From positions 89,493-153,492 of the forward strand of contig NZ_JBLWTL010000005.1 of the NCBI RefSeq assembly GCF_048270095.1: 64,000 nt of DNA, written 5' to 3'. Of the stretch, positions 35,431-43,181 are shown one piece after another. Origin of the DNA: Maricaulis sp048270095 (GTDB lineage: Bacteria; Pseudomonadota; Alphaproteobacteria; Caulobacterales; Maricaulaceae). The notes under the pieces were generated by a model that worked only from the letters and a program-made list of their open reading frames with translations, searched no databases and had not been told where the DNA came from. Positions within the stretch are counted from its first letter, which is position 1. Every line of letters starts with the position of its first letter. The position numbers and the translations under genes are program-made.

Positions 35431-36593
35431 GCCGGCGTGTCCGCGAAATAGGCGCTCAGGATACGGGTATAGATCCGCGTCAAAGTCTCGATATCGGCGA
35501 CGGGCACACATTCGTCGATCTGGTGCATGCTGGCACCTACCAGGCCAAACTCGGCGACCGGGCCGTATTTATGGATGAAACGGGCATCGCTGGTGCCACC
35601 GCCTGTGGTCAGCGCGGCGCGGCGTCCGGTTTCCGCCTCGATGGCGTCCTGCAGCAATGTGGTGAATTGCCCGGCCGGGGTCAGGAAGGCCTCGCCGGTG
35701 ACATGGATATCGCAGGCGACCTCACCATCGAAGGTCAGGGCAACAAGCGCCGCTTCGGCTTCGATCCAGCGCCGCAGCTCATCACCGGTATGGGCGATAT
35801 TGAAGCGGATATTGAACCGCGCCTCGGCATGGCCGGGGATGACATTCGTGGTCGGATTGCCCACATCAATGCTGGTGACTTCGAGATTCGAGCGCTGAAA
35901 ATTCTCCGCTCCATCATCAAGCACACGCGCAGTGAGGCGGCCAAGCAGGGTCAACAAGGGCGGGATCGGGTTTTCCGCCCGTTCCGGATAGGCGACATGG
36001 CCCTGGCGGCCAGTCACGTTGATCTGGCAATTGAGACTGCCGCGACGGCCCGATTTGATCGTTTCACCCATCACGGTTGGATTGCTCGGTTCGCCAACCA
36101 GACAGTGATTGAAGCTCTCGCCCTCGGCCGCGAGCTGTTCCAGCGCCGCCTTGGTGCCATTGATCGCCATGCCCTCTTCATCGCCGGTGATCAGGAAGGC
36201 AATCGAGCCGGCCGGTTCGCCCTGATCGGTGAGCAAGCGCTGGACGGCGGCGACCATGGCCGCGATGGCGCCCTTCATGTCAGCCGCACCGCGACCCCAC
36301 AACACGCCGTCTATCGCTTCGGCGGCAAAGGGCGGGTGGGTCCATTTGGCGTCATTGCCCGAGGGCACGACATCGGTATGGCCGGCGAACATGAAACAGG
36401 GTGAGGCGCTGCCGCGGCGGGCATAGAGATTGTCGATCTCGCCGAAGGGCAGGCGGCGGCAAGCGAAGCCGAGACTTTCCAGTGCCTGCTGCACCACATC
36501 CAGCGCCCCGGCATCGGCTGGCGTCACCGAGGGGCAGCGGATCAGACGCTGGGCCAGCGCCAGTGGATTGGAAAGATCGAGTTCAGTGTTCAT
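35427..36593 (-). CDS. dapE: Succinyl-diaminopimelate desuccinylase
   Basis: 388 aa from ATG 36593. Hydrolyses N-succinyl-LL-DAP in lysine and peptidoglycan precursor synthesis. M20 metal-binding motifs are visible: FAGHTDVVPSG, WGRGAADMKG and ITGDEEGMA, and a C-terminal His in VGASMHQIDE. The enzyme two steps earlier, DapD, is encoded at 43783-44607, separated from dapE by baiN-like and accessory genes. Confidence 0.96.
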   Translation of the reverse strand: MNTELDLSNPLALAQRLIRCPSVTPADAGALDVVQQALESLGFACRRLPFGEIDNLYARRGSASPCFMFAGHTDVVPSGNDAKWTHPPFAAEAIDGVLWGRGAADMKGAIAAMVAAVQRLLTDQGEPAGSIAFLITGDEEGMAINGTKAALEQLAAEGESFNHCLVGEPSNPTVMGETIKSGRRGSLNCQINVTGRQGHVAYPERAENPIPPLLTLLGRLTARVLDDGAENFQRSNLEVTSIDVGNPTTNVIPGHAEARFNIRFNIAHTGDELRRWIEAEAALVALTFDGEVACDIHVTGEAFLTPAGQFTTLLQDAIEAETGRRAALTTGGGTSDARFIHKYGPVAEFGLVGASMHQIDECVPVADIETLTRIYTRILSAYFADTPA

Positions 36594-36643
36594 AATCGAA
36601 ACATAGCCGGTTCGTCCGGGCGCGCCAGAACAAGGATGCAGCA

Positions 36644-37114
36644 ATGAGCACGTTCGCAATCAGCGAAGTCGAAGAAACTTCCAAATGCAGCTATCCCGCG
36701 CCGTTCAGTGAGCCGTGCCGCGGACGCCACACTCGCCGCCTTGGCGAGCTTGCCGGCCTGACCCAGTTTGGCGTCAACCAGGTTCGGCTCGAGCCCGGTG
36801 CCTGGTCATCCCAGCGCCACTGGCACACGCATGAAGATGAATTCGTCCAGGTGATTTCCGGCGAGGTCGTGCTGGTGATGGATGGCGGCGAGACCGTGAT
36901 GCGCCCGGGCGATTGCTCCGGCTTCCGTGCCGGTGTCGAGGACGGGCATCATCTGGTCAACCGCTCGCGGGAGGATTGCGTCTTTCTGGCCATTGGCACC
37001 CGTATTGATGCCGATGGCGCCGAATACCCCGATATCGACATGAAGGCCCTGCCGGAACGCTATGACCGGCCGGGTGCGGGCACATTCGTGCACAAGGACG
37101 GCACGCCCTACTGA
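36644..37114 (+). CDS. Cupin-domain protein
   Basis: 156 aa. A single cupin (about 50-125) with the first motif SSQRHWHTHEDEFVQVISGE (His, His, Glu metal ligands) and second motif RPGDCSGFRAGVEDGHHLVN. A His-tag-like metal site is complete. Such proteins include sugar isomerases and transcription-associated cupins; substrate unknown. Divergent from dapE by 50 bp and convergent with the gene at 37118. Confidence 0.87.
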   Translation: MSTFAISEVEETSKCSYPAPFSEPCRGRHTRRLGELAGLTQFGVNQVRLEPGAWSSQRHWHTHEDEFVQVISGEVVLVMDGGETVMRPGDCSGFRAGVEDGHHLVNRSREDCVFLAIGTRIDADGAEYPDIDMKALPERYDRPGAGTFVHKDGTPY

Positions 37115-37117
37115 GCT

Positions 37118-37474
37118 TTAGTGCGAGCGCCCGTGCGTTTCGCGGAAGCGTTCCATCGAGATCGAGATCTTGAAGGTCTCGCGGTATTTGGGCGAGCCGA
37201 CGGGGCGCGGCGGGTGCTGGGCGGTCAGGGCGAGGATGCGTTCCAGGGTGTCGTGGGCGGCACCGCTCTGGCCGGCGCCGATATAGGCGTGCAGCTCGAC
37301 CAGCGCATCCGACAACGGATCGCCGCCACGGATGATGAAATAGGGCTCATTGGCATCGAGCCGCTTGAGAACATCGAATTCCGACGGGTTGTTGGCGGAG
37401 CCGTAGGGCGCTGTCGGATCGGCAGCATCCGGATTGGTCTTGGCTTTCACATCGCTCACGGCAATATCCTTCAT
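37118..37474 (-). CDS. Conserved-looking hypothetical protein
   Basis: 118 aa, soluble, no signal peptide. The central part (FDVLKRLDANEPYFIIRGGD, then ALVELHAYIGAGQSG) looks folded, while the N-terminal 30 residues are Asp/Pro/Ala-rich. No family recognised. It ends 3 bp from the cupin gene stop and begins 111 bp from the divergent flavoprotein gene. Confidence 0.65.
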   Translation of the reverse strand: MKDIAVSDVKAKTNPDAADPTAPYGSANNPSEFDVLKRLDANEPYFIIRGGDPLSDALVELHAYIGAGQSGAAHDTLERILALTAQHPPRPVGSPKYRETFKISISMERFRETHGRSH

Positions 37475-37585
37475 GGTTCTTCGCTGGCGGGTATTGCATC
37501 AGATTCGAGCGCCCCGCGACAGGGCCGCATCAGCGTACTGGGCGGATTTCTGGCTGTTGTCCCGGGAAAAGACTAGAAGACCGCC

Positions 37586-38863
37586 ATGACCCAACAATCT
37601 TCCAGACAAATCGCCATTATCGGTGGCGGCCCCGCCGGCCTGATCGCCGCCGAGCGCCTCAGCGCCCATGGCCATGGCGTCACCGTTTATGAACGCATGC
37701 CGACCCTTGGGCGCAAATTCCTCATGGCCGGACGCGGCGGGCTTAACCTGACCCATAGCGATGACCGCGAGGCTTTCATGGCGCGCTATCGCGAGGCCGC
37801 TGGCTGGATGTCATCCTGGCTGGAAGTTTTTACGCCGGCTGATCTGTGTGCCTGGGCCGAGAGCCTGGGGCAGGAGACCTTCGTCGGCACCAGCGGCCGT
37901 GTCTTCCCGCAGGCGATGAAAGGCTCGCCGCTCTTGCGCGCCTGGATCGCCCGGCTCGAGCGGCAGGGCGTGCAGTTCCGCCTGCGCCATCAGTGGGCGG
38001 GCTGGAGCGCGGACGGCGCGCTCATGTTCAACACGCCCGAAGGGGATCGGGTTGTCGACAAGCCTGACGCCGTCCTGCTGGCGCTCGGCGGCGCGAGCTG
38101 GTCGAAACTGGGTTCCGATGCCGGCTGGGTCGATATGCTGCGCGCGCGCGATGTCGAGATCGATGATTTCGCCGCCGCCAATTGCGGCGTCGAGATCGCC
38201 TGGAGCGAGATCATGAAATCGCGCTTCGCTGGCAAGCCGTTGAAAACGATCTCGATCAGCCTCAATGGCGAGACCGTGCGCGGCGAGGCGATGATTTCCG
38301 CCTACGGGCTGGAAGGCGGCGCGGTCTATGCGCTCTCCACCCCGATCCGCAAGGCGCTGGCGACCGGTTATCCGGTCACCGCCACGATTGATCTGCGCCC
38401 CAATCACAAGATCGCCGAAGTCACTGCCCGCCTCAGCGACGCGAAGAAGGGCCAGTCGCTGGCCAACACCCTGCGCAAGGCCGGCCTCTCGCCCGAAGCG
38501 ATCAGTCTGTTGCGCGAAAGCGGCGAACTGCCGACAGCCCCGGCCGATCTGGCGCGGCGGATCAAGGCCACACCCGTCACGATCACCGGTCAAACCGGTC
38601 TGGCACGGGCGATTTCCTCATCCGGCGGCATTGCCCGCGAGGGTCTCGATATCGGCCTGATGATCAAGGCTATGCCGGGCGTCTTCGTCGCCGGCGAGAT
38701 GATTGACTGGGAAGCGCCCACCGGCGGCTATCTGCTGCAGGGCTGTTTCTCGACGGGAATCGCTGCGGCGCGCGGGATTGAGGTCTGGATGGGGTTGCAG
38801 GCGGAGCCGGAAGGCGCGGCGGTGTCTGAGGATGCGGCTGGCGACGGCACTGACGGCGAATAA
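37586..38863 (+). CDS. HI0933/BaiN-like NAD(P)/FAD-dependent oxidoreductase
   Basis: 425 aa. FAD-binding Rossmann motif IIGGGPAGLIAAERLSAHGH at residue 10, followed by the family signature GRKFLMAGRGGLNLTHS and C-terminal FVAGEMIDWEAPTGGYLLQG. BaiN/YhiN-type flavoproteins are widespread; their physiological substrate is mostly unknown. The last 30 residues are acidic/Ala-rich. It marks the left border of the accessory island. Confidence 0.9.
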   Translation: MTQQSSRQIAIIGGGPAGLIAAERLSAHGHGVTVYERMPTLGRKFLMAGRGGLNLTHSDDREAFMARYREAAGWMSSWLEVFTPADLCAWAESLGQETFVGTSGRVFPQAMKGSPLLRAWIARLERQGVQFRLRHQWAGWSADGALMFNTPEGDRVVDKPDAVLLALGGASWSKLGSDAGWVDMLRARDVEIDDFAAANCGVEIAWSEIMKSRFAGKPLKTISISLNGETVRGEAMISAYGLEGGAVYALSTPIRKALATGYPVTATIDLRPNHKIAEVTARLSDAKKGQSLANTLRKAGLSPEAISLLRESGELPTAPADLARRIKATPVTITGQTGLARAISSSGGIAREGLDIGLMIKAMPGVFVAGEMIDWEAPTGGYLLQGCFSTGIAAARGIEVWMGLQAEPEGAAVSEDAAGDGTDGE

Positions 38864-38918
38864 TCGCTCCGGGTGGAAAAGACCGGGACGGACAAGGTTT
38901 CCGGCGATTTAGTGGAGG

Positions 38919-39358
38919 CTGTCCCAGTTATTCGCGCATTCCGGACTCAAGTTTCGGGCCAAGCTTTCCAATACCAAGTACCGGAACTCCTGGAGGGCAA
39001 AATGTTTGGGTTAAAAAAAAGCTACAGAGTGGGCGATGAATTCTTTTTGGGAGATAAATTTAAGTTGATTGTGAGAAATCCGGACGATGAAGGTCTTGTC
39101 AGGGTCGGGCGAGATATCCGAAATATTGAAGTGCTTTCTCTGTGGGACAATCAAGGTTGGTTTTTGAAATACAAATTTCCGTTTGATTCTGACGTCGAGA
39201 ATTATATCGGGACGATCATTAAGCGAACCAATAAAGATATGATAGAGCTCCGAGCGTTTGATTATCATGGAATTGAATATGAAGTGGGTGCGGGGTTGCG
39301 AAGTGCTTCACCTACAGGACGACGAAAGAAATAACTCTTATCGAATAAACTGGGACAG
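38919..39358. repeat. Short inverted repeat flanking an AT-rich orphan gene
   Basis: CTGTCCCAGTTATTCG at 38919-38934 and CGAATAAACTGGGACAG at 39342-39358 are reverse complements apart from one extra A. They bracket the orphan gene at 39002. A third related copy, CGAATAAACGGGGACATG, follows the next orphan gene at 40261-40278. Confidence 0.6.
39002..39334 (+). CDS. AT-rich orphan gene, function unknown
   Basis: 110 aa from ATG 39002, with GGAGG 6 bases upstream. A soluble, charged protein with predicted beta-strands (YRVGDEFFLGDKFKLIVRNP; WFLKYKFPF; IGTIIKRTNKDMIELRAFDY). No family recognised. Codon use is clearly AT-richer than all core genes around it, which suggests recent acquisition. It lies between two arms of a short inverted repeat. 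Function cannot be guessed. Confidence 0.65.
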   Translation: MFGLKKSYRVGDEFFLGDKFKLIVRNPDDEGLVRVGRDIRNIEVLSLWDNQGWFLKYKFPFDSDVENYIGTIIKRTNKDMIELRAFDYHGIEYEVGAGLRSASPTGRRKK

Positions 39359-39443
39359 ACACAGTCAGCCCCCACTTCCCCGTTTCAATTCACATATCTG
39401 CGCCCCGGCGCACAGCCTCCCATAAACCGCTTGCCAGCAGCGG

Positions 39444-39525
39444 GCCCTGCGGGGTTCAGCGTGTCAAGGCCGCCTTCGGCGCCGCTTCGCGGGCATGCGC
39501 CTTGACACGCTGAACCCCGCAGGGC
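39444..39525. repeat. 27-bp perfect inverted repeat (large hairpin)
   Basis: The arms at 39444-39470 and 39499-39525 are perfect reverse complements (starting GCCCTGCGGGGTTCAGC), with a 28-base GC-rich spacer. No U-run follows. It lies in the 394-bp gap between the two orphan genes and is much longer than any terminator here. Confidence 0.85.
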
Positions 39526-39599
39526 GACATCTCGGCATGAGGTTTTGGTGGAGGTTGGGCACATCCGGCGCCGGATGCTCGGTTCAATACAGCACCGGC

Positions 39600-39653
39600 G
39601 GGACATGGTCCCCTCCAGGCGCCGCCTGAAAAACGGTACGGGTCCCCGTCTGT
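39600..39653. repeat. REP-like palindrome
   Basis: GGGACATGGTCCC at 39600, an inner CAGGCG-C-CGCCTG hairpin (39616-39628) and ACGGTACGGGTCCCCGT to 39649 form a REP-like unit with GGGAC / GTCCC ends. Arms are imperfect. Confidence 0.5.
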
Positions 39654-39728
39654 TCTGCGCGCACAACGAGATTGGCTGATTGCGAATGGCTGGCGTGTGC
39701 CCCCGAATTAGACAAGTAGGATAACAAG

Positions 39729-40235
39729 ATGAAGTTTCTAACTCGACGGAGCGTAGGTCCACTCGCGAGCGACAAGCTCTACGAAAGTGCACATGACCGA
39801 TATCAAGAAAGTCTAGGTCTTAGCATGAAGTACATGGACGAAGCTCTTGTAAAGCTGGCCGCTGGAGTGCCGTTCCATGACGGGGTTGTTTCGTCAATTT
39901 CGGTGGATGGGTCTGAAGTTTCAATCGCGTATGTAATTGGAGATCTTCAGATTGGTTATCGATTTGTCACTGTCAAGTATATTGATGGACACGTAAGCAA
40001 CGAAACAAAATGTAAATCCGTTGTCCGGGATAGACGGTCGGAAATTTTGGCGAGTGAGTTTGTATACAATAATGATGGGGCATGGGTTCACAACTTGCTT
40101 TTTGTTCCTACGGGCGAGTTTTCGATAACTTTTAGAACTCTTCTAATTGCTGAGAAGTCAATGAAAAGCAGAATTATTGATTACATTGGAGATCCATACT
40201 CAAATGAAAAGACGGACGCACGTAATAGATGGTGA
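39729..40235 (+). CDS. AT-rich orphan gene, function unknown
   Basis: 168 aa from ATG 39729, with AGGA 8 bases upstream. No signal peptide or membrane helix. An alpha-helical start (SDKLYESAHDRYQESLGLSM, MKYMDEALVKLAAGVPF) is followed by beta-rich sequence (VVSSISVDGSEVSIAYVIG; LQIGYRFVTVKYIDG). No family recognised. Like the gene at 39002 it is far AT-richer than its surroundings and is bordered by repeats, so both look like cargo of the same island. Confidence 0.65.
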   Translation: MKFLTRRSVGPLASDKLYESAHDRYQESLGLSMKYMDEALVKLAAGVPFHDGVVSSISVDGSEVSIAYVIGDLQIGYRFVTVKYIDGHVSNETKCKSVVRDRRSEILASEFVYNNDGAWVHNLLFVPTGEFSITFRTLLIAEKSMKSRIIDYIGDPYSNEKTDARNRW

Positions 40236-40450
40236 AATGTGGAATAAACGAATAGGCAAACGAATAAACGGGGACATGGCGGTAATCGCGGCTGCAGGAC
40301 AAATAGGGGCACACACAATTAATTCGATCCTACTCCGCTAAATTCATTGCCTTTACCGAGTTTCGGCCTGCCCGATGCGGGCCGGCCTTGGTGGGACGCG
40401 AAACGGCGGGGGCGTCGATTTTGTCGACCGCATTCACCGGCCATCAAAGA

Positions 40451-40527
40451 GGGACGTGTACCTCTGGTACGCGTCCCCGGGGAAAAGGGGAGCTTCCCCT
40501 GAGGACAGGTACCCGAGGTACCTGTCC
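40451..40527. repeat. Cluster of three REP-like hairpins beside the transposon
   Basis: Three hairpins in a row: GGGACGTGTACC-TCT-GGTACGCGTCCC (40451-40477, one mismatch), AGGGGA-GCT-TCCCCT (40486-40500) and GGACAGGTACC-CGA-GGTACCTGTCC (40503-40527, perfect). They end 24 bp before the left terminal repeat of the IS1595 element. No gene is seen in 40236-40551. Confidence 0.75.
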
Positions 40528-40541
40528 CTCGCTGTGCCGTT

Positions 40542-40551
40542 GAATAAGCGC
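40542..40551 (+). repeat. Left copy of flanking direct repeat (target-site duplication)
   Basis: GAATAAGCGC directly abuts the left terminal inverted repeat; an identical copy at 43165-43174 abuts the right one. IS1595-family elements are known for about 8-bp duplications, so the true duplication may be 8 of these 10 bases. Confidence 0.8.
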
Positions 40552-40586
40552 GGTCTTATGTATCAAACGCACCAAGTGTCATGATG
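40552..40586 (+). repeat. Left terminal inverted repeat of the IS1595 element
   Basis: 35 bp beginning GGTCTTATGTATCAAACG and ending GTGTCATGATG. One mismatch (T at position 3) from the right end. Confidence 0.95.
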
Positions 40587-40598
40587 ATTAAGGCTCCT

Positions 40599-41552
40599 TC
40601 AGTTCGCCGCCTCATCGCCGCGTTGTTTGCGGTCGTAATTGTAACTCTCGCCACCCCATCGGCTCACGCCGGGAAGGTTGTATTTACAGGCGAACGCGAA
40701 CGACTGTCGCCATCGCTCCCCGGCAATGTCCTCATAAATGAAATGGCCCCACAGTATAAGTCGCTCACCTTGGGCAAGACGCTCATACTGCCGCCATCCG
40801 TGCACGCAATATGGGGAGGAGAAGCTGCGCTCGGACCCTGCCTGCGGAGGCAGTTCAAGCTCTGCTTCCAGAAATCGGAGATCCCGCTCTCGCTCATTGA
40901 TGTCGTGTTCGTAGCCCACCGAAATGGACTCAGCGACGATCAAAGCCGGGACACGGCCAACATTTCGCACAACGATATTGGCGTCAAAGGGCCAACTGGG
41001 GTTTTCATCCCCGCGCGCTTTGTCGAGGTCTATTTTTATCTCAGCATATGGCACTCGGACCCGCAGATAAGGCTTTTGTTCGCGCAAGAACTGCTTTTCT
41101 GCAATGCCCGCTTGACGCCTTGCCTGTTCGAGCGCCTGAAAGGCGTAGACAGCCGCTTTTCGGCTCTCGCGCAGAGTTTCGTAGATAACGAATATGCCCA
41201 CCACGCTGACAATCAGGCCAACCATTCCAACCCACAGCATCGCGAAGGTCCACTTCGCCATATCGCTTTGAGCGCTAAGATCGGCTATGGTGGCTTGGCG
41301 CTCTTGCTCGGCATCTATGCGCTCAGCCAAACAGGTAAGGCGCGCCGTAGCGGTATCGATAACGCGGCATATCTCTTCGGCGCGGGAGTAATGGGCGTAC
41401 TGGTCGGTTGCCTGGTGTTCTTCTCGCTGCTTCTGACTGAAATAATCTATTGAGGCGGTGCCGGCCCAAGTCGCGGTGACGCCGATCAGCAGAACAATGA
41501 TCGCAAAAGCGATCAGATGTGGAGGGCTTGCGTCCCTATCGCGCTTAGACAT
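40599..41552 (-). CDS. Transposon passenger: membrane protein of unknown function
   Basis: 317 aa. Two hydrophobic helices: residues about 12-32 (HLIAFAIIVLLIGVTATWAG) and about 105-130 (FAMLWVGMVGLIVSVVGIFV). Between them is a mostly helical loop with three cysteines; after the second helix comes a coiled coil (YETLRESRKAAVYAFQALEQ) and a beta-rich C-terminal domain. Similar two-helix proteins are common hypothetical genes on mobile DNA. It overlaps the DUF6471 gene by 40 bp in transcription order, so it is probably its downstream partner. A 290-codon frame on the opposite strand (40581-41453) is a shadow. Confidence 0.78.
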   Translation of the reverse strand: MSKRDRDASPPHLIAFAIIVLLIGVTATWAGTASIDYFSQKQREEHQATDQYAHYSRAEEICRVIDTATARLTCLAERIDAEQERQATIADLSAQSDMAKWTFAMLWVGMVGLIVSVVGIFVIYETLRESRKAAVYAFQALEQARRQAGIAEKQFLREQKPYLRVRVPYAEIKIDLDKARGDENPSWPFDANIVVRNVGRVPALIVAESISVGYEHDINERERDLRFLEAELELPPQAGSERSFSSPYCVHGWRQYERLAQGERLILWGHFIYEDIAGERWRQSFAFACKYNLPGVSRWGGESYNYDRKQRGDEAAN

Positions 41553-41734
41553 GCCAGCATAAAAGCAGCACTGAACTTTCCGCGCGAGAGTTTATTTCGA
41601 ATGTTGACCTCTTTCTCGTCGATTCCGATGGCAGCGAGTTTTTCGACAAGCTGGGCATAGGTCACGCCGTGGCGCTTCAATTCGGCCTTTAGGATATTGG
41701 CCGCGCGGGTCTCGAAGTCGGTTTGTTCGGGCAT
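41513..41734 (-). CDS. Transposon passenger: DUF6471 small HTH-like protein
   Basis: 73 aa, matching the DUF6471 pattern: ARAANILKAELKRHGVTYAQ, LVEKLAAIGIDEKEVNIRNK and LSRGKFSAAFMLACLSAIG. The spacing of helices looks like a Cro/XRE helix-turn-helix, so DNA binding is a reasonable inference. It is divergent from the transposase across a 103-bp gap containing two inverted repeats, and could regulate transposition. Confidence 0.85.
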   Translation of the reverse strand: MPEQTDFETRAANILKAELKRHGVTYAQLVEKLAAIGIDEKEVNIRNKLSRGKFSAAFMLACLSAIGTQALHI

Positions 41735-41781
41735 TTGTATCGCCTTTGTGTAAAAAAGTACTGTAAACGATACTTATGCCC

Positions 41782-41826
41782 TTGCATTAGATACGTCAAC
41801 GCACTATATACGTTACATTGGTAACG
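41782..41826 (+). promoter_or_regulatory. Transposase promoter with overlapping palindrome
   Basis: TTGCAT (41782-41787) and TATATA (41805-41810) are 17 bp apart. CGTTAC-ATTG-GTAACG (41811-41826), a perfect 6-bp-arm palindrome, covers the expected start site, about 12 bp before ATG 41838. GTATCG/CGATAC arms (41737, 41768) lie on the DUF6471 side. This layout suits autorepression. Confidence 0.6.
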
Positions 41827-41837
41827 GACATAGTGAC

Positions 41838-42797
41838 ATGGCTCAACATTTTCTCCTCTCCGCTCAAGCGCGCACCCTCTCGCTTAAGGACATCTACAAG
41901 GCTGGCGAAGAGGCCGCCTATGAGACGTTCCGGGCGATGCGCTGGGCTGACACGCATGGCGAGGCTGTTTGCCCGCGCTGTGGCTGCACAGAGACCTATG
42001 ACATTGCCACCCGCCGCAAGTTCAAGTGCGTGGCCTGTCATCACCAGTTTTCGGTCACGTCCGGCACCATCTTCGCCAGCCGCAAAATGGACTTCTCTGA
42101 CCTGCTTGCCGCGATCTGCCTGTTCGTCAACGGCGTGAAAGGTATGAGCGCGCTTCAAATGAGCCGCGATCTGGACGTCCAGTACAAGACGGCTTTCGTG
42201 ATGATGCACAAGCTGCGCGAAGTTCTGGCCGCTGAAATGCGTGGCCTTGAGCTGTCAGGCGAGGTCGAGATTGATGGCTGCTATATCGGTGGCCATATCC
42301 GCCCGTCGAACCTGAAAGAAGATCGCGTTGACCGCCGCTTGGCCAAGCACCAGACCGGCACCCGCCGCGTTGTGGTCGCCCTGCGTCAACGTGGTGGCCG
42401 CACACTGCCATTCATTGCCCGCCGTGAGGGCGAGGGTGTCGAGATTGCTTCGCGCATTGTGGCGGACGGATCAACCATCTTCGCTGACGAGGCGGCACAC
42501 TGGGATGATCTGGTTCGTGACTTCCCGATGGGCCGCATCAACCATTCCGAGGCGTACAGCCTGCACGGCAAGCACACCAACAACGTCGAGAGCTTCTTTT
42601 CCCGCCTGCGCCGCATGATCCGTGGCCAGCATCACAAGGTCAGCCCGCAATACCTGCACCAGTACGCCAGTGAAGCAGCTTGGAAAGAAGATCACCGCAG
42701 CGTTGCCAATGGCGCGCAGGCTGGCCGGGTTATCTCACTGGCGATGGCTTTGCCGGTTAGCAGGGCTTGGGCTGGGTACTGGCAACGGGCGGCTTAA
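41838..42797 (+). CDS. IS1595-family transposase
   Basis: 319 aa. An N-terminal zinc ribbon (Cys45, Cys48, Cys64, Cys67) is followed by FSVTSGTIFASRKMDFSDLL and the DDE-type IS1595 domain: first acidic motif GEVEIDGCYIGG (Asp146), IFADEAAHWDDLVRDF with the second Asp, and HTNNVESFFSRLRRM in the third-motif position. Length is normal and no frameshift is seen, so the element may be active. Expressed from its own promoter, divergent from the DUF6471 gene. Confidence 0.95.
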   Translation: MAQHFLLSAQARTLSLKDIYKAGEEAAYETFRAMRWADTHGEAVCPRCGCTETYDIATRRKFKCVACHHQFSVTSGTIFASRKMDFSDLLAAICLFVNGVKGMSALQMSRDLDVQYKTAFVMMHKLREVLAAEMRGLELSGEVEIDGCYIGGHIRPSNLKEDRVDRRLAKHQTGTRRVVVALRQRGGRTLPFIARREGEGVEIASRIVADGSTIFADEAAHWDDLVRDFPMGRINHSEAYSLHGKHTNNVESFFSRLRRMIRGQHHKVSPQYLHQYASEAAWKEDHRSVANGAQAGRVISLAMALPVSRAWAGYWQRAA

Positions 42798-42802
42798 TCC
42801 AC

Positions 42803-43105
42803 TCACCGAAACCGCTTCGTCACGTCCTTAACTCGCCCGGTCACGTCTCTGACGCGCTCGTCAGTGGCTTCCCATTCCATCCGGGCGATCACAGCAAGGG
42901 CGATGGCGTGATTGCCTTCTGCCCCGGCTCTCATGGCATCACAGACCAGCGCTTTGAGCTGGCCACGGGCGAATAGCTGGGTTGGTGCAGCATTTCCGCC
43001 CATGACCCGGATAGCGGCTTCAATAGTGCGTAGATCGGCCTGAGCTGATTTGATGATGGCGCGGAGTTCATCGCGCTTCTGGTGTAGAGCTTTCATGCCC
43101 GGCAT
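42803..43105 (-). CDS. Transposon passenger: small coiled-coil protein
   Basis: 100 aa. The first half is a coiled coil (KALHQKRDELRAIIKSAQAD LRTIEAAIRVMGG in two segments), followed by FARGQLKALVCDAMRAGAEG and a short basic tail that might be part of a winged helix. Small proteins of this shape occur next to transposases in alphaproteobacteria, an impression from memory rather than a search. It converges on the transposase with a 5-bp gap and starts 24 bp inside the right terminal repeat. Confidence 0.72.
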   Translation of the reverse strand: MPGMKALHQKRDELRAIIKSAQADLRTIEAAIRVMGGNAAPTQLFARGQLKALVCDAMRAGAEGNHAIALAVIARMEWEATDERVRDVTGRVKDVTKRFR

Positions 43106-43129
43106 CGTGCCGGAAACCAGCGCTCAAAG

Positions 43130-43164
43130 CATCATGACACTTGGTGCGTTTGATACATAAGGCC
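43130..43164 (-). repeat. Right terminal inverted repeat of the IS1595 element
   Basis: Reverse complement of the left end with one mismatch. The flanking direct repeat copy GAATAAGCGC follows at 43165-43174. Confidence 0.95.
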
Positions 43165-43181
43165 GAATAAGCGCACGCGCG

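Larger units (their letters stand above)
40552..43164 (+). mobile_element. IS1595-family transposon with passenger genes, complete
   Basis: 2613 bp. Bounded by 35-bp terminal inverted repeats (40552-40586 and 43130-43164, 34 of 35 identical) and by a 10-bp direct repeat. It encodes a zinc-ribbon IS1595-type transposase on the plus strand and three minus-strand passengers: a membrane protein, a DUF6471 protein and a small coiled-coil protein. All reading frames are intact, and the perfect flanking repeat suggests recent insertion. Base composition is closer to the core genome than that of the neighbouring orphan genes. IS1595-type elements with extra genes are known, but I do not know this gene set as a named element. 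Confidence 0.93.

Noticed and set aside
39002..40235. Toxin-antitoxin pair from the two orphan genes
   Set aside because: They are 394 bp apart with palindromes between, are not overlapping, and neither shows toxin or antitoxin motifs.
39335..40600. Integron-like gene cassette array (small orphan genes separated by palindromes)
   Set aside because: No GTTRRRY/RYYYAAC attC core sites and no integrase gene could be seen; the palindromes are perfect hairpins or REP-like instead.
40581..41453. 290-codon open frame on the plus strand inside the transposon
   Set aside because: It lies opposite the 317-aa membrane protein gene. The minus-strand product has normal helix/coiled-coil structure; the plus-strand product lacks coherent features beyond a chance signal-like start.
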